Assembly (NCBI RefSeq): GCF_014203835.1
Contig: NZ_JACHJW010000001.1
Span: 1,612,001-1,676,000, forward strand
Direction: 5' to 3'
From: Micromonospora polyrhachis
Lineage (GTDB): Bacteria > Actinomycetota > Actinomycetes > Mycobacteriales > Micromonosporaceae
DNA: 64,000 nucleotides
Notes under the pieces: model-generated
What the model saw: the letters and a program-made list of their open reading frames with translations, nothing else
What the model was told of the DNA's origin: nothing
The model's database searches: none
Part shown: one piece after another, positions 1 through 9,747 of the stretch
Position numbering within the stretch: position 1 is the first letter of the stretch
How the letters are laid out: each line of letters starts with the position of its first letter
Program-made: the position numbers and the translations under genes

Positions 1-707
1 TCGGTGACCACCACGTCGTAGCGCTGGGGTTGGGTGACCAGGAACATCGCCGCCGCGTCGACGTGCTGGTATTCGGTCTCGACGTCGGGGTGTTCGGCGG
101 CGACGGCCGCGAAGGCTCGTGCCCACAGGGAACCGGCGTGGGTGAGGACGTTGGTCTTGTGCACCAGGGTCACCTTGCGACGCTCGCGCCGACCGGCCCG
201 GGCGAAGGCGTCGCGGATCACGCGTTCGACGCCGTGCCGGGTGTTCAGGCTCTCCTCGGTGGCCACCTCGGCCGGGGTGTCGCGGTGCAGTGCGCCGCCG
301 GCTCCGGCGTAAAGGCCCTCGGTGCCCTCCCGGACGACGACCAGGTCGATCTCACCTGGCTTGACGCTGGCCAGCGGACCGGTGGTGCCGGGCCAGAGCC
401 GGGACGGACGCAGGTTGACGTACTGGTCGAAGTCGAAGCGCAGCCGGAGCAGCAGTCCGCGTTCCAGCACGCCCGGCGGGACGGTGGGGTCGCCCACCGC
501 GCCGAGCAGGATGGCGTCGTGGTCGGCCAGTTCGGCAAGCACCGACTCCGGCAGCACCTCACCGGTACGGTGGTAGCGGGCCGCGCCGAGGTCGTATTCG
601 GTGGCCTCGACTCCGGGTAGCACCGCGTCGAGGACCTTGCGGGCCTGCGCGACCACCTCGGGTCCGATGCCGTCACCGGCCACCACCGCGATCCGCGCCA
701 CCGACAC
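1..707 (-). CDS. leuB: 3-isopropylmalate dehydrogenase, C-terminus cut by window edge
   Basis: Oxidative decarboxylation of 3-isopropylmalate in leucine synthesis, NAD-dependent and cytoplasmic. The visible 235 residues start [18 protein letters not shown], the usual N-terminal nucleotide/substrate motif of the isocitrate/isopropylmalate dehydrogenase family. They continue with an EGTEGLYAG segment and a KTNVLTHAG segment that carries the catalytic Lys region. The GTG at 707 is chosen because GGAG lies seven bases upstream (715-718); an in-frame GTG at 713 is less well placed. The 3' part, including the metal-binding Asp residues, lies off the left edge. Other branched-chain genes (ilvBNC, ilvD) follow within 16 kb. 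Confidence 0.93.
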   Translation of the reverse strand, partial: MSVARIAVVAGDGIGPEVVAQARKVLDAVLPGVEATEYDLGAARYHRTGEVLPESVLAELADHDAILLGAVGDPTVPPGVLERGLLLRLRFDFDQYVNLRPSRLWPGTTGPLASVKPGEIDLVVVREGTEGLYAGAGGALHRDTPAEVATEESLNTRHGVERVIRDAFARAGRRERRKVTLVHKTNVLTHAGSLWARAFAAVAAEHPDVETEYQHVDAAAMFLVTQPQRYDVVVT

Positions 708-921
708 GTCCACACTCCATTCGTTCCGCCTGTCTAGGGAACGTTAAGGGGTCGTCCCGGTTCCCGGTACGATTCTCCCGAAATGTGGGAAGTGTCAAGT
801 ACAGGACTTTGCCAGGCGACACCCATGGGCTGGTCATGTTGCCGCCCTATGGTGTAACTGACCGTTCCCGGACGGCCACAACATCCGTACCGGGCGGGAA
901 GTTGCCAGAGAGGGCCCGTAG

Positions 922-1782
922 ATGCTCATCCACCAGGCGAACCGGCCCCGATCGGGGGACCGGGCGGTACCGCCGTCCGGCCGGGGGACCATACCCGACC
1001 TGCGGCTCGGTGCCAGATCAGCACCACCCGGCGAACGATCGGACGGCTCACCAGCCGACCGGATCGTGGCGCGACACACCGTACCGACCTCCACCACCGA
1101 GTTCTCGCTGGTGTTGAGCGCGCCGGCCGAGCTCGGCCGGCGGGGGATCGGGGAGGCACTGCGGGACGCGGTCGCCGAGTTGCGGGCGATCGACCTCACC
1201 TACAGCCCGGCCCGGCCCGGCAGCCTCGTGTCCCGACTACGTCGGGGCGAGATCAGCGCCGACTCCTACCCGCCACTGGCCGACATCGTGGCCCGGTGCG
1301 CGGCGATGCGGGCCGCCACCGACGGTTGGTTCGACGCCTGGGCGGTGCCCGGCGGCTTCGACCCGGGTGGCCTGCTCAACGGCTGGGCGGTGGAGCGGGC
1401 CGCTGCCCGACTACGTGCCGCCGGGATCGGCGACTACGCCGTGTTCAGCGGGGCCGACGTGGTCGTACGCGGACACGCACCACACGGCGGCCCGTGGCGG
1501 ATCGCCCTGCACCACCCGACCGAAAGTCACCGGCCGCCGATGATGCTGGAGATGACCGCTGGCGCGGTCGGCACCTCGGGCGTCACCGGCCGCCGGGACC
1601 ATGTGGTGGACCCACACACCGGCAAGCCGGTAAACCACTTCCTCGCCGCCACGGTGACCGGCCCCGACCTGGCCGTGGCCGACGCGTACGCCACCGCGTT
1701 GTTCGCCGCCGGCCCGGCCGGACTCGACGGGTTCCCCACCACCGACGGCTATCGGGTGCTCTTCGCCACCACCACGGAATAG
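922..1782 (+). CDS. ApbE-like FAD:protein FMN transferase
   Basis: Members of this family attach FMN covalently to Thr or Ser of target flavoproteins, or act on FAD, normally outside the membrane. Residues ~55-286 match the family. There is an FDAWA...DPGGLLNGWAVERA stretch, equivalent to the DPSGIVKGWA motif, and a GTSG...DHVVDPHTGKPV stretch, equivalent to the ATSG...HIIDPRTG motif. At 286 residues it is somewhat short. The first ~48 residues look unconserved and no lipobox or clear signal is visible, so an in-frame GTG at 1066 could be the true start. It is transcribed divergently from leuB; a terminator follows at 1899-1932. No electron-transport or flavoprotein partner is visible next to it. 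Confidence 0.75.
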   Translation: MLIHQANRPRSGDRAVPPSGRGTIPDLRLGARSAPPGERSDGSPADRIVARHTVPTSTTEFSLVLSAPAELGRRGIGEALRDAVAELRAIDLTYSPARPGSLVSRLRRGEISADSYPPLADIVARCAAMRAATDGWFDAWAVPGGFDPGGLLNGWAVERAAARLRAAGIGDYAVFSGADVVVRGHAPHGGPWRIALHHPTESHRPPMMLEMTAGAVGTSGVTGRRDHVVDPHTGKPVNHFLAATVTGPDLAVADAYATALFAAGPAGLDGFPTTDGYRVLFATTTE

Positions 1783-1898
1783 GACCATCGCCCAACAGGC
1801 AGCCGGCAGGTGGGTCATCGGGTGACCGGCCGATGGTCGAGAGACAGCTGACCGTCGCTCGCCGTCCACAGCGGACGTTCTAATCGGAGACATGACCA

Positions 1899-1932
1899 GG
1901 CCCTCACGGTTGCGGCAACGACCGTGAGGGCC
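1899..1932. terminator. bidirectional hairpin terminator
   Basis: Perfect 12-bp inverted repeat GGCCCTCACGGT / ACCGTGAGGGCC with a 10-base loop. It lies between the convergent ApbE-like gene (ends 1782) and the epoxide hydrolase (ends 2100). No T-run, as is usual for actinomycete terminators. The rest of the 317-bp gap shows nothing recognisable. Confidence 0.7.
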
Positions 1933-2099
1933 GGATCAGACGGGTGCGCGTGGCTCGCGCACGCGAACTGCCGATCACCCGACGCTGGCGCCGCGCCTCA
2001 TCACCCGAAGACGAGCCCGCGCCCGGGGAACTCGCCGGGTAACCGCGTCGCCACGCTATCGACTGGCGATGACGGGGCGCAAGATCTCAGGCTGTCGGA

Positions 2100-3251
2100 T
2101 CAACCACCGGATCCCACCTGCCGGAAGAATTCCCGGATGTCCGTCACCAGTAGACCCGGCGCCTGGAGCGAGGCGAAGTGCCCGCCCCGATCGAACTCCG
2201 ACCAGTGCGTGACGTTGTTCGACAGCTCCGCCAGGCCGCGGAGGGCCCGGTCGCCGAGGAAGTTCGCCACCCCCGTCGGGACCGGCGAGGACGCGGGACG
2301 CTCCCCCCACCCCTCCGCACCGGCCTCGCGATAGATCCGGGCCGCCGAACCGGCGGTGCCCGTCAGCCAGAAGATGGACACGTTGCTGAGAATGGCGTCC
2401 CGGTCGACCGGGGTCCTCTCGCTCGTCGTCGGATCCCAGTCCACAAACCACTCCAGGTTCCAGGCGAGCTGCCCGGCGGGCGAGTCGTTGAGCGCGTACG
2501 CCAGGGTCTGCGGCCGGGTGGACATCTGGGTGGCATAGCCGGAGTGCTCGTACCACCACATCTCCTGCTCCTGTGCCAGCTTCCGCTCGGCCTCGGAGAG
2601 CTTGTCCAGGTCGCTCGGGTCGGTCGGCACCGAGGCGTTGGCCAGCGCGTTGACGTGCACCCCGATGACCTCGTCCGGGGCGACCCGGCCCAACTCCGGC
2701 GAGACGATGCTGCCGAAGTCCCCGCCCTGGGCCCCGTAGCGCTGGTAGCCCAGGCCACGCATCAGCTCCGCCCAGGCGCGGGCGGTCCGGTTCGACCCCC
2801 AGCCGGTGTCCCGGGTCGGCCCGGAGAACGCGAACCCGGGCACCGAGGGCACGACGAGATGGAAGGCGTCGGCCGGATCGGCACCGTGCGCCCTCGGGTC
2901 GGTGAGTGGGCCGATGACGTCGAGAAAGTCGTACACGGTGCTTGGCCAGCCGTGCGTCATGATCAGCGGAGTGGCGTCCGACTCCGGTGAGCGCACGTGC
3001 AGGAAGTGGATGTTCTGGCCGTCGATCGTGGTGGTGAACTGCGGGAACTCGTTCAGCCGCGCCTCGTGGCGACGCCAGTCGTAGCCGGAACGCCAGTAGC
3101 CCACCAACTCGACGAGGTAGTCCTTGTTGATCCCGTACGACCAGCCCACCCCGGGCAGTTCGTCGGGCCAGCGGGTCTTCGCCAGCCGGTCCCGCAGGTC
3201 GTCCAGGTCAGACTCGGCGATCTCCACCCGGAAGGGTTGCGTGTTTTCCAT
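2100..3251 (-). CDS. epoxide hydrolase (EHN-type alpha/beta hydrolase)
   Basis: Likely hydrolyses epoxides or similar substrates via an alkyl-enzyme intermediate; cytoplasmic. The 383 residues show the epoxide-hydrolase N-terminal domain (1-~105), then the alpha/beta-hydrolase core. HGWP at ~100-103 is the oxyanion loop, the nucleophile Asp is in GGDFGS (~D178), and the final His is in RGGHFASL near the C-terminus. The length is normal for the family. It is transcribed away from a WYL regulator across a 62-bp gap holding an inverted repeat, so that regulator probably controls it. The natural substrate cannot be read from sequence. Confidence 0.9.
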   Translation of the reverse strand: MENTQPFRVEIAESDLDDLRDRLAKTRWPDELPGVGWSYGINKDYLVELVGYWRSGYDWRRHEARLNEFPQFTTTIDGQNIHFLHVRSPESDATPLIMTHGWPSTVYDFLDVIGPLTDPRAHGADPADAFHLVVPSVPGFAFSGPTRDTGWGSNRTARAWAELMRGLGYQRYGAQGGDFGSIVSPELGRVAPDEVIGVHVNALANASVPTDPSDLDKLSEAERKLAQEQEMWWYEHSGYATQMSTRPQTLAYALNDSPAGQLAWNLEWFVDWDPTTSERTPVDRDAILSNVSIFWLTGTAGSAARIYREAGAEGWGERPASSPVPTGVANFLGDRALRGLAELSNNVTHWSEFDRGGHFASLQAPGLLVTDIREFFRQVGSGG

Positions 3252-3272
3252 ACCGCACAGCCTGGAACCGAT

Positions 3273-3293
3273 CTAGGACAGATACGTTCCTAG
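3273..3293. promoter_or_regulatory. inverted repeat, candidate WYL-regulator operator
   Basis: CTAGGA-N9-TCCTAG lies in the 62-bp divergent gap between the epoxide hydrolase and the WYL regulator. The flanks (CCGAT before, TCGG after) extend the symmetry imperfectly. Position and symmetry suggest an operator serving both genes; binding is inferred. Confidence 0.5.
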
Positions 3294-3313
3294 TCGGCTG
3301 TCATCGTGAACCT

Positions 3314-4270
3314 ATGTTGGCAACCTCCGCCCGCCTGCTCCGACTGCTGTCGCTGCTCCAACTGCATCGTGACTGGTCCGGCACCGAGCTGGCCGAACGC
3401 ATGGGGGTGACCAGCCGGACCGTACGCCGCGATGTCGAACGGCTCCGGGAGCTGGGCTATCCCATCCACGCCTCGATGGGCACGACCGGCGGCTACCGGC
3501 TGGGCAGCGGCTCCTCCCTGCCCCCGCTGCTGCTCGACGACGAGGAGGCGGTGGCGGTCGCCATCGGGCTGCACACCGGTGCGGTGGGTGCGGTGGCCGA
3601 CATCGAGGACGCGTCGGCCCGCGCGTTGACCAAGGTGGAGCAGGTGCTGCCGGCCCGGCTGCGGTATCGGGTGGGTGCCCTGGCAGAGGCACTGGTGACG
3701 ATGCCGTCCCGCGACGGCCCGACCGTGGACGCGGCCGGGCTCACCTCGTTCTCCGCGGCGATCCGCGCCGCCGAGACGCTGCGCTTCGACTACGTCGACC
3801 ACCACGGGACCGAATCCCGCCGGGACGTCGAGCCGCACCGGCTCGTGGTCTGGGGACGACGGTGGTACCTGGTCGGGTGGGACGTCGGACGGGCGGACTG
3901 GCGTACCTTCCGGGTCGACCGGATAACCCGGCGGACCCCCAACGGGCCCCGGTTCACCCCCCGCGAGCCGCCCGACGGTGATGTGACGGCATACCTGCGT
4001 CGGACGATGGTCTTCGACATGTGGCCGTACCGGGCCCGGATCCGGTTGCACGTGTCCGCGGCGGAGATCGCCGGACGGGTCGACGGGGTCGTGACCGCGA
4101 TCGACGACCGGACCTGTCGGGTGGACCTGGCCACGGACTCGTTCGACATGGTGGCGTTCGTGCTGGCCATGCTCGACGTCGAGTTCGAGGTCGAGTCGCC
4201 GCCGGAACTCGCCCAGCACCTCCACCGGCTCGCCGGGCGCTTCACCCGAGGTGCCGGGCCGAGACGCTGA
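3314..4270 (+). CDS. WYL-domain transcriptional regulator (YafY type)
   Basis: DNA-binding regulator of 318 residues. Residues ~5-60 form a winged HTH of the HTH_11/DeoR type (LAERMGVTSRTVRRDVERL). Residues ~140-215 form the WYL sensor domain, with the eponymous motif in GRRWYLVGWD and the basic FRVDRI segment. A C-terminal WCX-like extension follows. WYL domains bind ligands or nucleic-acid fragments; this ligand is unknown. Divergent orientation and a shared palindrome at 3273-3293 point to control of the epoxide hydrolase and of itself. Confidence 0.9.
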   Translation: MLATSARLLRLLSLLQLHRDWSGTELAERMGVTSRTVRRDVERLRELGYPIHASMGTTGGYRLGSGSSLPPLLLDDEEAVAVAIGLHTGAVGAVADIEDASARALTKVEQVLPARLRYRVGALAEALVTMPSRDGPTVDAAGLTSFSAAIRAAETLRFDYVDHHGTESRRDVEPHRLVVWGRRWYLVGWDVGRADWRTFRVDRITRRTPNGPRFTPREPPDGDVTAYLRRTMVFDMWPYRARIRLHVSAAEIAGRVDGVVTAIDDRTCRVDLATDSFDMVAFVLAMLDVEFEVESPPELAQHLHRLAGRFTRGAGPRR

Positions 4271-4373
4271 CATCGTCCAGATTCGGCACCCACCGAACTC
4301 CGAAGACGATTCGGACCGCGTGTTGCCCAGGGTAGGCGTCACGCCGGGCCGGCGGGATGGCACGCTATCGCGC

Positions 4374-4730
4374 GTGACTTTCGATCTGGTCGTGTGGGCT
4401 CTGGAGGCCGGAGCCCCGGCAGCGAACGTACGAGCGGCCCACGAACGGTGCCGACAGGGGCAACACCTCCAGAGTGCACCCGATCCCCGGCTGGTGTCGT
4501 TCTACCGGGCGATCACCGCACGCTATCCGGACCGGCCGCCCCGGCCCGGCACCCCGTGGGCGGTGCTCCCCCTGCACACCGCCGCGGACCACATCGAGAT
4601 GAACCTCACCGAGTCCTGCCCCGACCAGGTACTGCTGGACATCGAGCGGCTCGCCGCCACACACGGTCTGCTCCTCTTCGACCCGCAGGACGGCTCGGTC
4701 TATCCGCCCCCCGCACCGGTGGCGCGCTGA
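4374..4730 (+). CDS. small conserved hypothetical protein
   Basis: About 118 residues beginning VTFDLVVWALEAG. The pattern (a 'FDLVVW' start, a central LPLHTAADHIEMNL strand region and an AATHGLLLFDPQDGSVY ending) resembles a family of actinobacterial hypotheticals that share an 'HGLVCYDPQ'-like C-terminus. No function is known to me. A GTG start at 4374 is preferred because the open frame upstream (from 4251) overlaps the WYL gene and has no family-like content. It may be co-transcribed with the WYL regulator. A strong hairpin follows at 4761. Confidence 0.65.
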   Translation: MTFDLVVWALEAGAPAANVRAAHERCRQGQHLQSAPDPRLVSFYRAITARYPDRPPRPGTPWAVLPLHTAADHIEMNLTESCPDQVLLDIERLAATHGLLLFDPQDGSVYPPPAPVAR

Positions 4731-4760
4731 CCCACCACCGACCCGTCCCTACCGACCACA

Positions 4761-4790
4761 AAGGGGCCCGGCCGAATGGCCGGGCCCCTT
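4761..4790. terminator. bidirectional hairpin terminator
   Basis: Perfect 13-bp stem AAGGGGCCCGGCC / GGCCGGGCCCCTT around a GAAT loop, between convergent genes (hypothetical ending 4730, serA ending 4808). Confidence 0.85.
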
Positions 4791-4807
4791 CGCCTGATCG
4801 CCGGTTC

Positions 4808-6406
4808 CTACTCGTCGCGCAGGTCCGCGGTGCTGGCGGCGACCGCGCCGACCGAGTCGGCCGCCGAGGCGAGCAGGTCGACGCCGACGGCCGAGTCGAC
4901 GGTCAACGTCATCAGCGCCTCACCGCCGGCCTCCCGACGGGCCACCTGCATCGAGGCGATGTTGATGCCGGCCTCGCCGATGATCGAGCCGACCGTGCCG
5001 ACGACGCCCGGCCGGTCCGCGTAGCGCAGGAACAGCAGGATGCCCTCGGCACCGATCTCCAGGCCGAAGCCGTCGACCTCGGTGAGCTTGACGACGTCCC
5101 GGGTGCCGGTGGTGACCACCGTGCCGGAGACGCTCACCGTACGACCGTCCGGCAGCGCGCCCCGGACGGTGACCAGGTTGGGGTGGTCGACCGTCTCGGC
5201 GGTGGTGGTCAGCTCGATCGCGACCCCCCGATCGGCGGCCAGGTGCGGCGCGTTGACGTAGGTCACCTGCTCCTCGACCACCGAGGTGAACAGGCCCTTG
5301 GTGGCGGCCAGCTTCAGCACCGACACGTCGTGGGCCACGATCTCGCCGCGTACCTCGACGGTGACGCTGGCGGCGACCCCACCGGCCACGGCGGTGAAGA
5401 CCTTGCCCAGCTTCTCGGCCAGCGGCAGCAGCGGGCGTACGTCCTCGGCGACGACCCCGCCGACCTGCACGTTGACCGCGTCCGGCACGAACTCGCCCTG
5501 GAGCGCCAGCTTGACGCTGCGGGCCACGGCGAGACCGGCCTTGTCCTGCGCCTCAGCGGTCGAGGCACCGAGGTGCGGGGTGGCCACCACGTTGTCGAAG
5601 GCGAACAGCGGCGAGGAGGTGCACGGCTCCTTGGCGTACACGTCGACCCCGGCACCGGCGACCCGGCCCTCGGCGATCGCGTTGGCCAGCGCCTGCTCGT
5701 CGACCAGGCCGCCCCGGGCGGCGTTGATGATCCGCACCTCGGGCTTGACCAGCGCCAGTTCCTTCTCGCCGATCAGGCCGACCGTCTCCGGGGTCTTCGG
5801 CAGGTGGATGGAGATGAAGTCGCTCTCCCGCAGCAGCTCCTCCAAGCCGACCAGGCGTACGCCGAGCTGGGCCGCGCGGGCCGGCTGGATGTACGGGTCG
5901 TAGGCGATCAGCCGGGTGCCGAAGGCGGCGATGCGCTGGGCGAAGAGCACCCCGATGCGGCCCAGGCCGACCACACCGACGGTCTTGCCCTGCAACTCCA
6001 CGCCGGTGTACTTGGACCGCTTCCACTCCCCCGCCTTCAGCGCCGCGCTGGCGCTGGCGGTGTTGCGCGCCACGGCGAGCAGCAGGGCCACGGCCTGCTC
6101 GGCGGCGGAGACGATGTTGGAGGTCGGGGCGTTGACCACCATCACGCCACGGGCGGTGGCGGCGGGCACCTCGACGTTGTCCAGGCCGACCCCGGCCCGG
6201 GCGACCACCTTCAGGCGGGGTGCGGCGGCGACCGCCTCCGCGTCGATCTGGGTGGCACTGCGCACGATGACGGCGTCCGCCTCGGCGAGTGCGGCGAGCA
6301 GGGCCGGGCGGTCGGTTCCGTCGACGTGACGTACGTCGAAGTCATGCGCCAGTACGTCGATGGCGGCGGGAGCGAGTTCTTCAGCGATCAGTACGACAGG
6401 AGTCAT
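4808..6406 (-). CDS. serA: D-3-phosphoglycerate dehydrogenase
   Basis: First committed step of serine synthesis: 3-phosphoglycerate + NAD+ to 3-phosphohydroxypyruvate. The 532 residues match the long actinobacterial type. The catalytic domain has VGLGRIG (~146-152) for NAD, and NAARGGLVDE and TPHLGAST carry the Arg/His catalytic neighbourhood. An intervening ASB-like domain (~315-450) follows, then a C-terminal ACT domain (~456-530, RPGVVGTVGSIIGEAGINIASMQ). ACT domains in this enzyme class sense serine. The ATG at 6406 fits the usual MTPVVLIAEELAPAA start. A 222-bp untranslated gap lies upstream with nothing recognised in it. Confidence 0.97.
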   Translation of the reverse strand: MTPVVLIAEELAPAAIDVLAHDFDVRHVDGTDRPALLAALAEADAVIVRSATQIDAEAVAAAPRLKVVARAGVGLDNVEVPAATARGVMVVNAPTSNIVSAAEQAVALLLAVARNTASASAALKAGEWKRSKYTGVELQGKTVGVVGLGRIGVLFAQRIAAFGTRLIAYDPYIQPARAAQLGVRLVGLEELLRESDFISIHLPKTPETVGLIGEKELALVKPEVRIINAARGGLVDEQALANAIAEGRVAGAGVDVYAKEPCTSSPLFAFDNVVATPHLGASTAEAQDKAGLAVARSVKLALQGEFVPDAVNVQVGGVVAEDVRPLLPLAEKLGKVFTAVAGGVAASVTVEVRGEIVAHDVSVLKLAATKGLFTSVVEEQVTYVNAPHLAADRGVAIELTTTAETVDHPNLVTVRGALPDGRTVSVSGTVVTTGTRDVVKLTEVDGFGLEIGAEGILLFLRYADRPGVVGTVGSIIGEAGINIASMQVARREAGGEALMTLTVDSAVGVDLLASAADSVGAVAASTADLRDE

Positions 6407-6628
6407 CGTTCCTCGTAAGTTCGGCAGTGGCAGGTACTGCGGCGAAGGGGCGCCGCGCTGCGCCCTACGCTCCTCCGTGTGGCGGTCCGGCGGGGCCGGA
6501 TGCGACCTACCCCGCGATCGTAGGCGTAACGACTACGGACCATGGCTCTCCATTCGGCGTGAGTGCCCTCACAAACCAGACCTAATGCCCTTGTCACGAC
6601 CTGTTTCCGACGGTAAGCGTGTCGCCCC

Positions 6629-7852
6629 TCACGCCCGGCGTGTCCATACTCTGGACCCCTCCACCGTCGAGTGACCGCCGATCTTGCACAGCGTCTCGGC
6701 CTCGGTGTCCAACTGGTCGCGGAGCAGGTCCAGTTCGAGCGAGCCGACCGGTGGATAGATCCGCTCCCGGGGTGGTTCCGCGCCGGGCGCCAGTGCCCCC
6801 TGGGCCACCATGAACTCGACGATCGCCGCGCGTACCGCAGGCAGGGTCACCGGGGAGTGGTAGAGCACGTTCAACGCCTGTAGGCGCATGCCCTGGACGT
6901 GTTCCTCGCCCTTGTTGTCGTGGAAGTGCGGATTACGCGTCTCGATCTGCAACACCGGCACCGAACTCGCCATCACCTCCGGCTGCGCCGCCGTGTCGAG
7001 CACCCCGCCGAACTGCTCGAACAGGTCGACGTACTCGAAGGGTTCGACGGCGAACCCACCGGCGAGCCGCAGCCGCAGACCGAGGTCGAGACTGAGCGCA
7101 TGCTCCCCGGCGTTGCCGGTGGCGATGACCTCGGTGCCGAAGCCGGAGTACTCGGCGATCAACCGGTTGAGGAACCCGTTGGTGATCTCGGAGCTGCGGC
7201 CACGCCGGCTGAAGAAGAGACGGCCGTCACGCAGCTTGGGCTTGGAGTGCCAGGAGATCCGAACCATCGCGTACGGATTGTCCGCCAGGTGCAGGCCGGC
7301 GGCGTAGACCTTGACGTACTCGTGCACCGCCCCGGGAACGTAGTTGTCGGCGTCGATGTAGCCCAGGTAGCGTCGCCCGGTCAGGGCCGCCACCGCCATG
7401 CCGACCAGCATCGCCTCGCCCTTACCGGAGCGGACCAGCCCGTCGTCGCCGATCAGCTCGGGCATGCCGGCCGACTTGAAGGCGGCGGCGAGTCCCGGAT
7501 CCCGCTGGTGCACCGTCACCGCCGGCCGATCCGCCAACCGGCAGAACTGCTCGACGGTCTGCGCCTCGATCTCGTACCGGTCGACCGGGTGTCGGGAACT
7601 GTTGGAAACGAGCACGATCAGACAATCCTGGGGTATCCCGGAGAGCACTCCCTCAATTACCCGACGCGTCTCGTTCATGCAGGGAATGACGATGACCATT
7701 TCCCGCTCGATCGCCCGGATGGCATCGTGCGACACGACGCCATCGTCCACCGCACCTCGGGCATCTCCCGAGTCGAGCTGGATGACGCGCTGAAGCTCGT
7801 GGATACGTACGGCGCCGAAGCGCTCGGTGCGGTGCGACTGCTCCAAACGCAT
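6629..7852 (-). CDS. mpgS: mannosyl-3-phosphoglycerate synthase (GT55)
   Basis: Predicted to transfer mannose from GDP-mannose to 3-phosphoglycerate, giving mannosyl-3-phosphoglycerate, precursor of the solute mannosylglycerate. The 407 residues carry the family signature N-terminus (TERFGAVRIHELQRVIQLDSG-like), IPCMNE (~56-61), RSGKGEAM (~141-148), the metal-binding YIDADNYVPG (~165-174) and RISWHSKPKL. The length fits GT55. It sits downstream of ilvC on the same strand and just upstream of serA, which uses the same 3-phosphoglycerate. The companion phosphatase (MpgP, HAD type) is not in this window. Confidence 0.87.
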   Translation of the reverse strand: MRLEQSHRTERFGAVRIHELQRVIQLDSGDARGAVDDGVVSHDAIRAIEREMVIVIPCMNETRRVIEGVLSGIPQDCLIVLVSNSSRHPVDRYEIEAQTVEQFCRLADRPAVTVHQRDPGLAAAFKSAGMPELIGDDGLVRSGKGEAMLVGMAVAALTGRRYLGYIDADNYVPGAVHEYVKVYAAGLHLADNPYAMVRISWHSKPKLRDGRLFFSRRGRSSEITNGFLNRLIAEYSGFGTEVIATGNAGEHALSLDLGLRLRLAGGFAVEPFEYVDLFEQFGGVLDTAAQPEVMASSVPVLQIETRNPHFHDNKGEEHVQGMRLQALNVLYHSPVTLPAVRAAIVEFMVAQGALAPGAEPPRERIYPPVGSLELDLLRDQLDTEAETLCKIGGHSTVEGSRVWTRRA

Positions 7853-7981
7853 GCGGCGACATTACCCGAATGGCTCGATGACCAGCCGCGATCAGCATGG
7901 CATTCATCGACGCAATGGTGTGGTGTCGAGCGGCCGGAATCCGAGGACGGTTTTCCACAGCCGCCCACCGCGCGCCCGGCA

Positions 7982-8017
7982 CCCGTACCCGGGGCCGGAA
8001 CAGACCCCGGGTACGGG
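7982..8017. terminator. hairpin terminator after ilvC
   Basis: Perfect 13-bp stem CCCGTACCCGGGG / CCCCGGGTACGGG with a 10-base loop, 15 bases beyond the ilvC stop. It probably ends the ilvBNC transcript ahead of mpgS. Confidence 0.75.
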
Positions 8018-8031
8018 CGGACAGAAGAAGG

Positions 8032-9711
<1,680 letters not shown>

Positions 9712-9747
9712 TCATCCGTTCCCCCGTGTCCGTACCGGACCGGCGCA

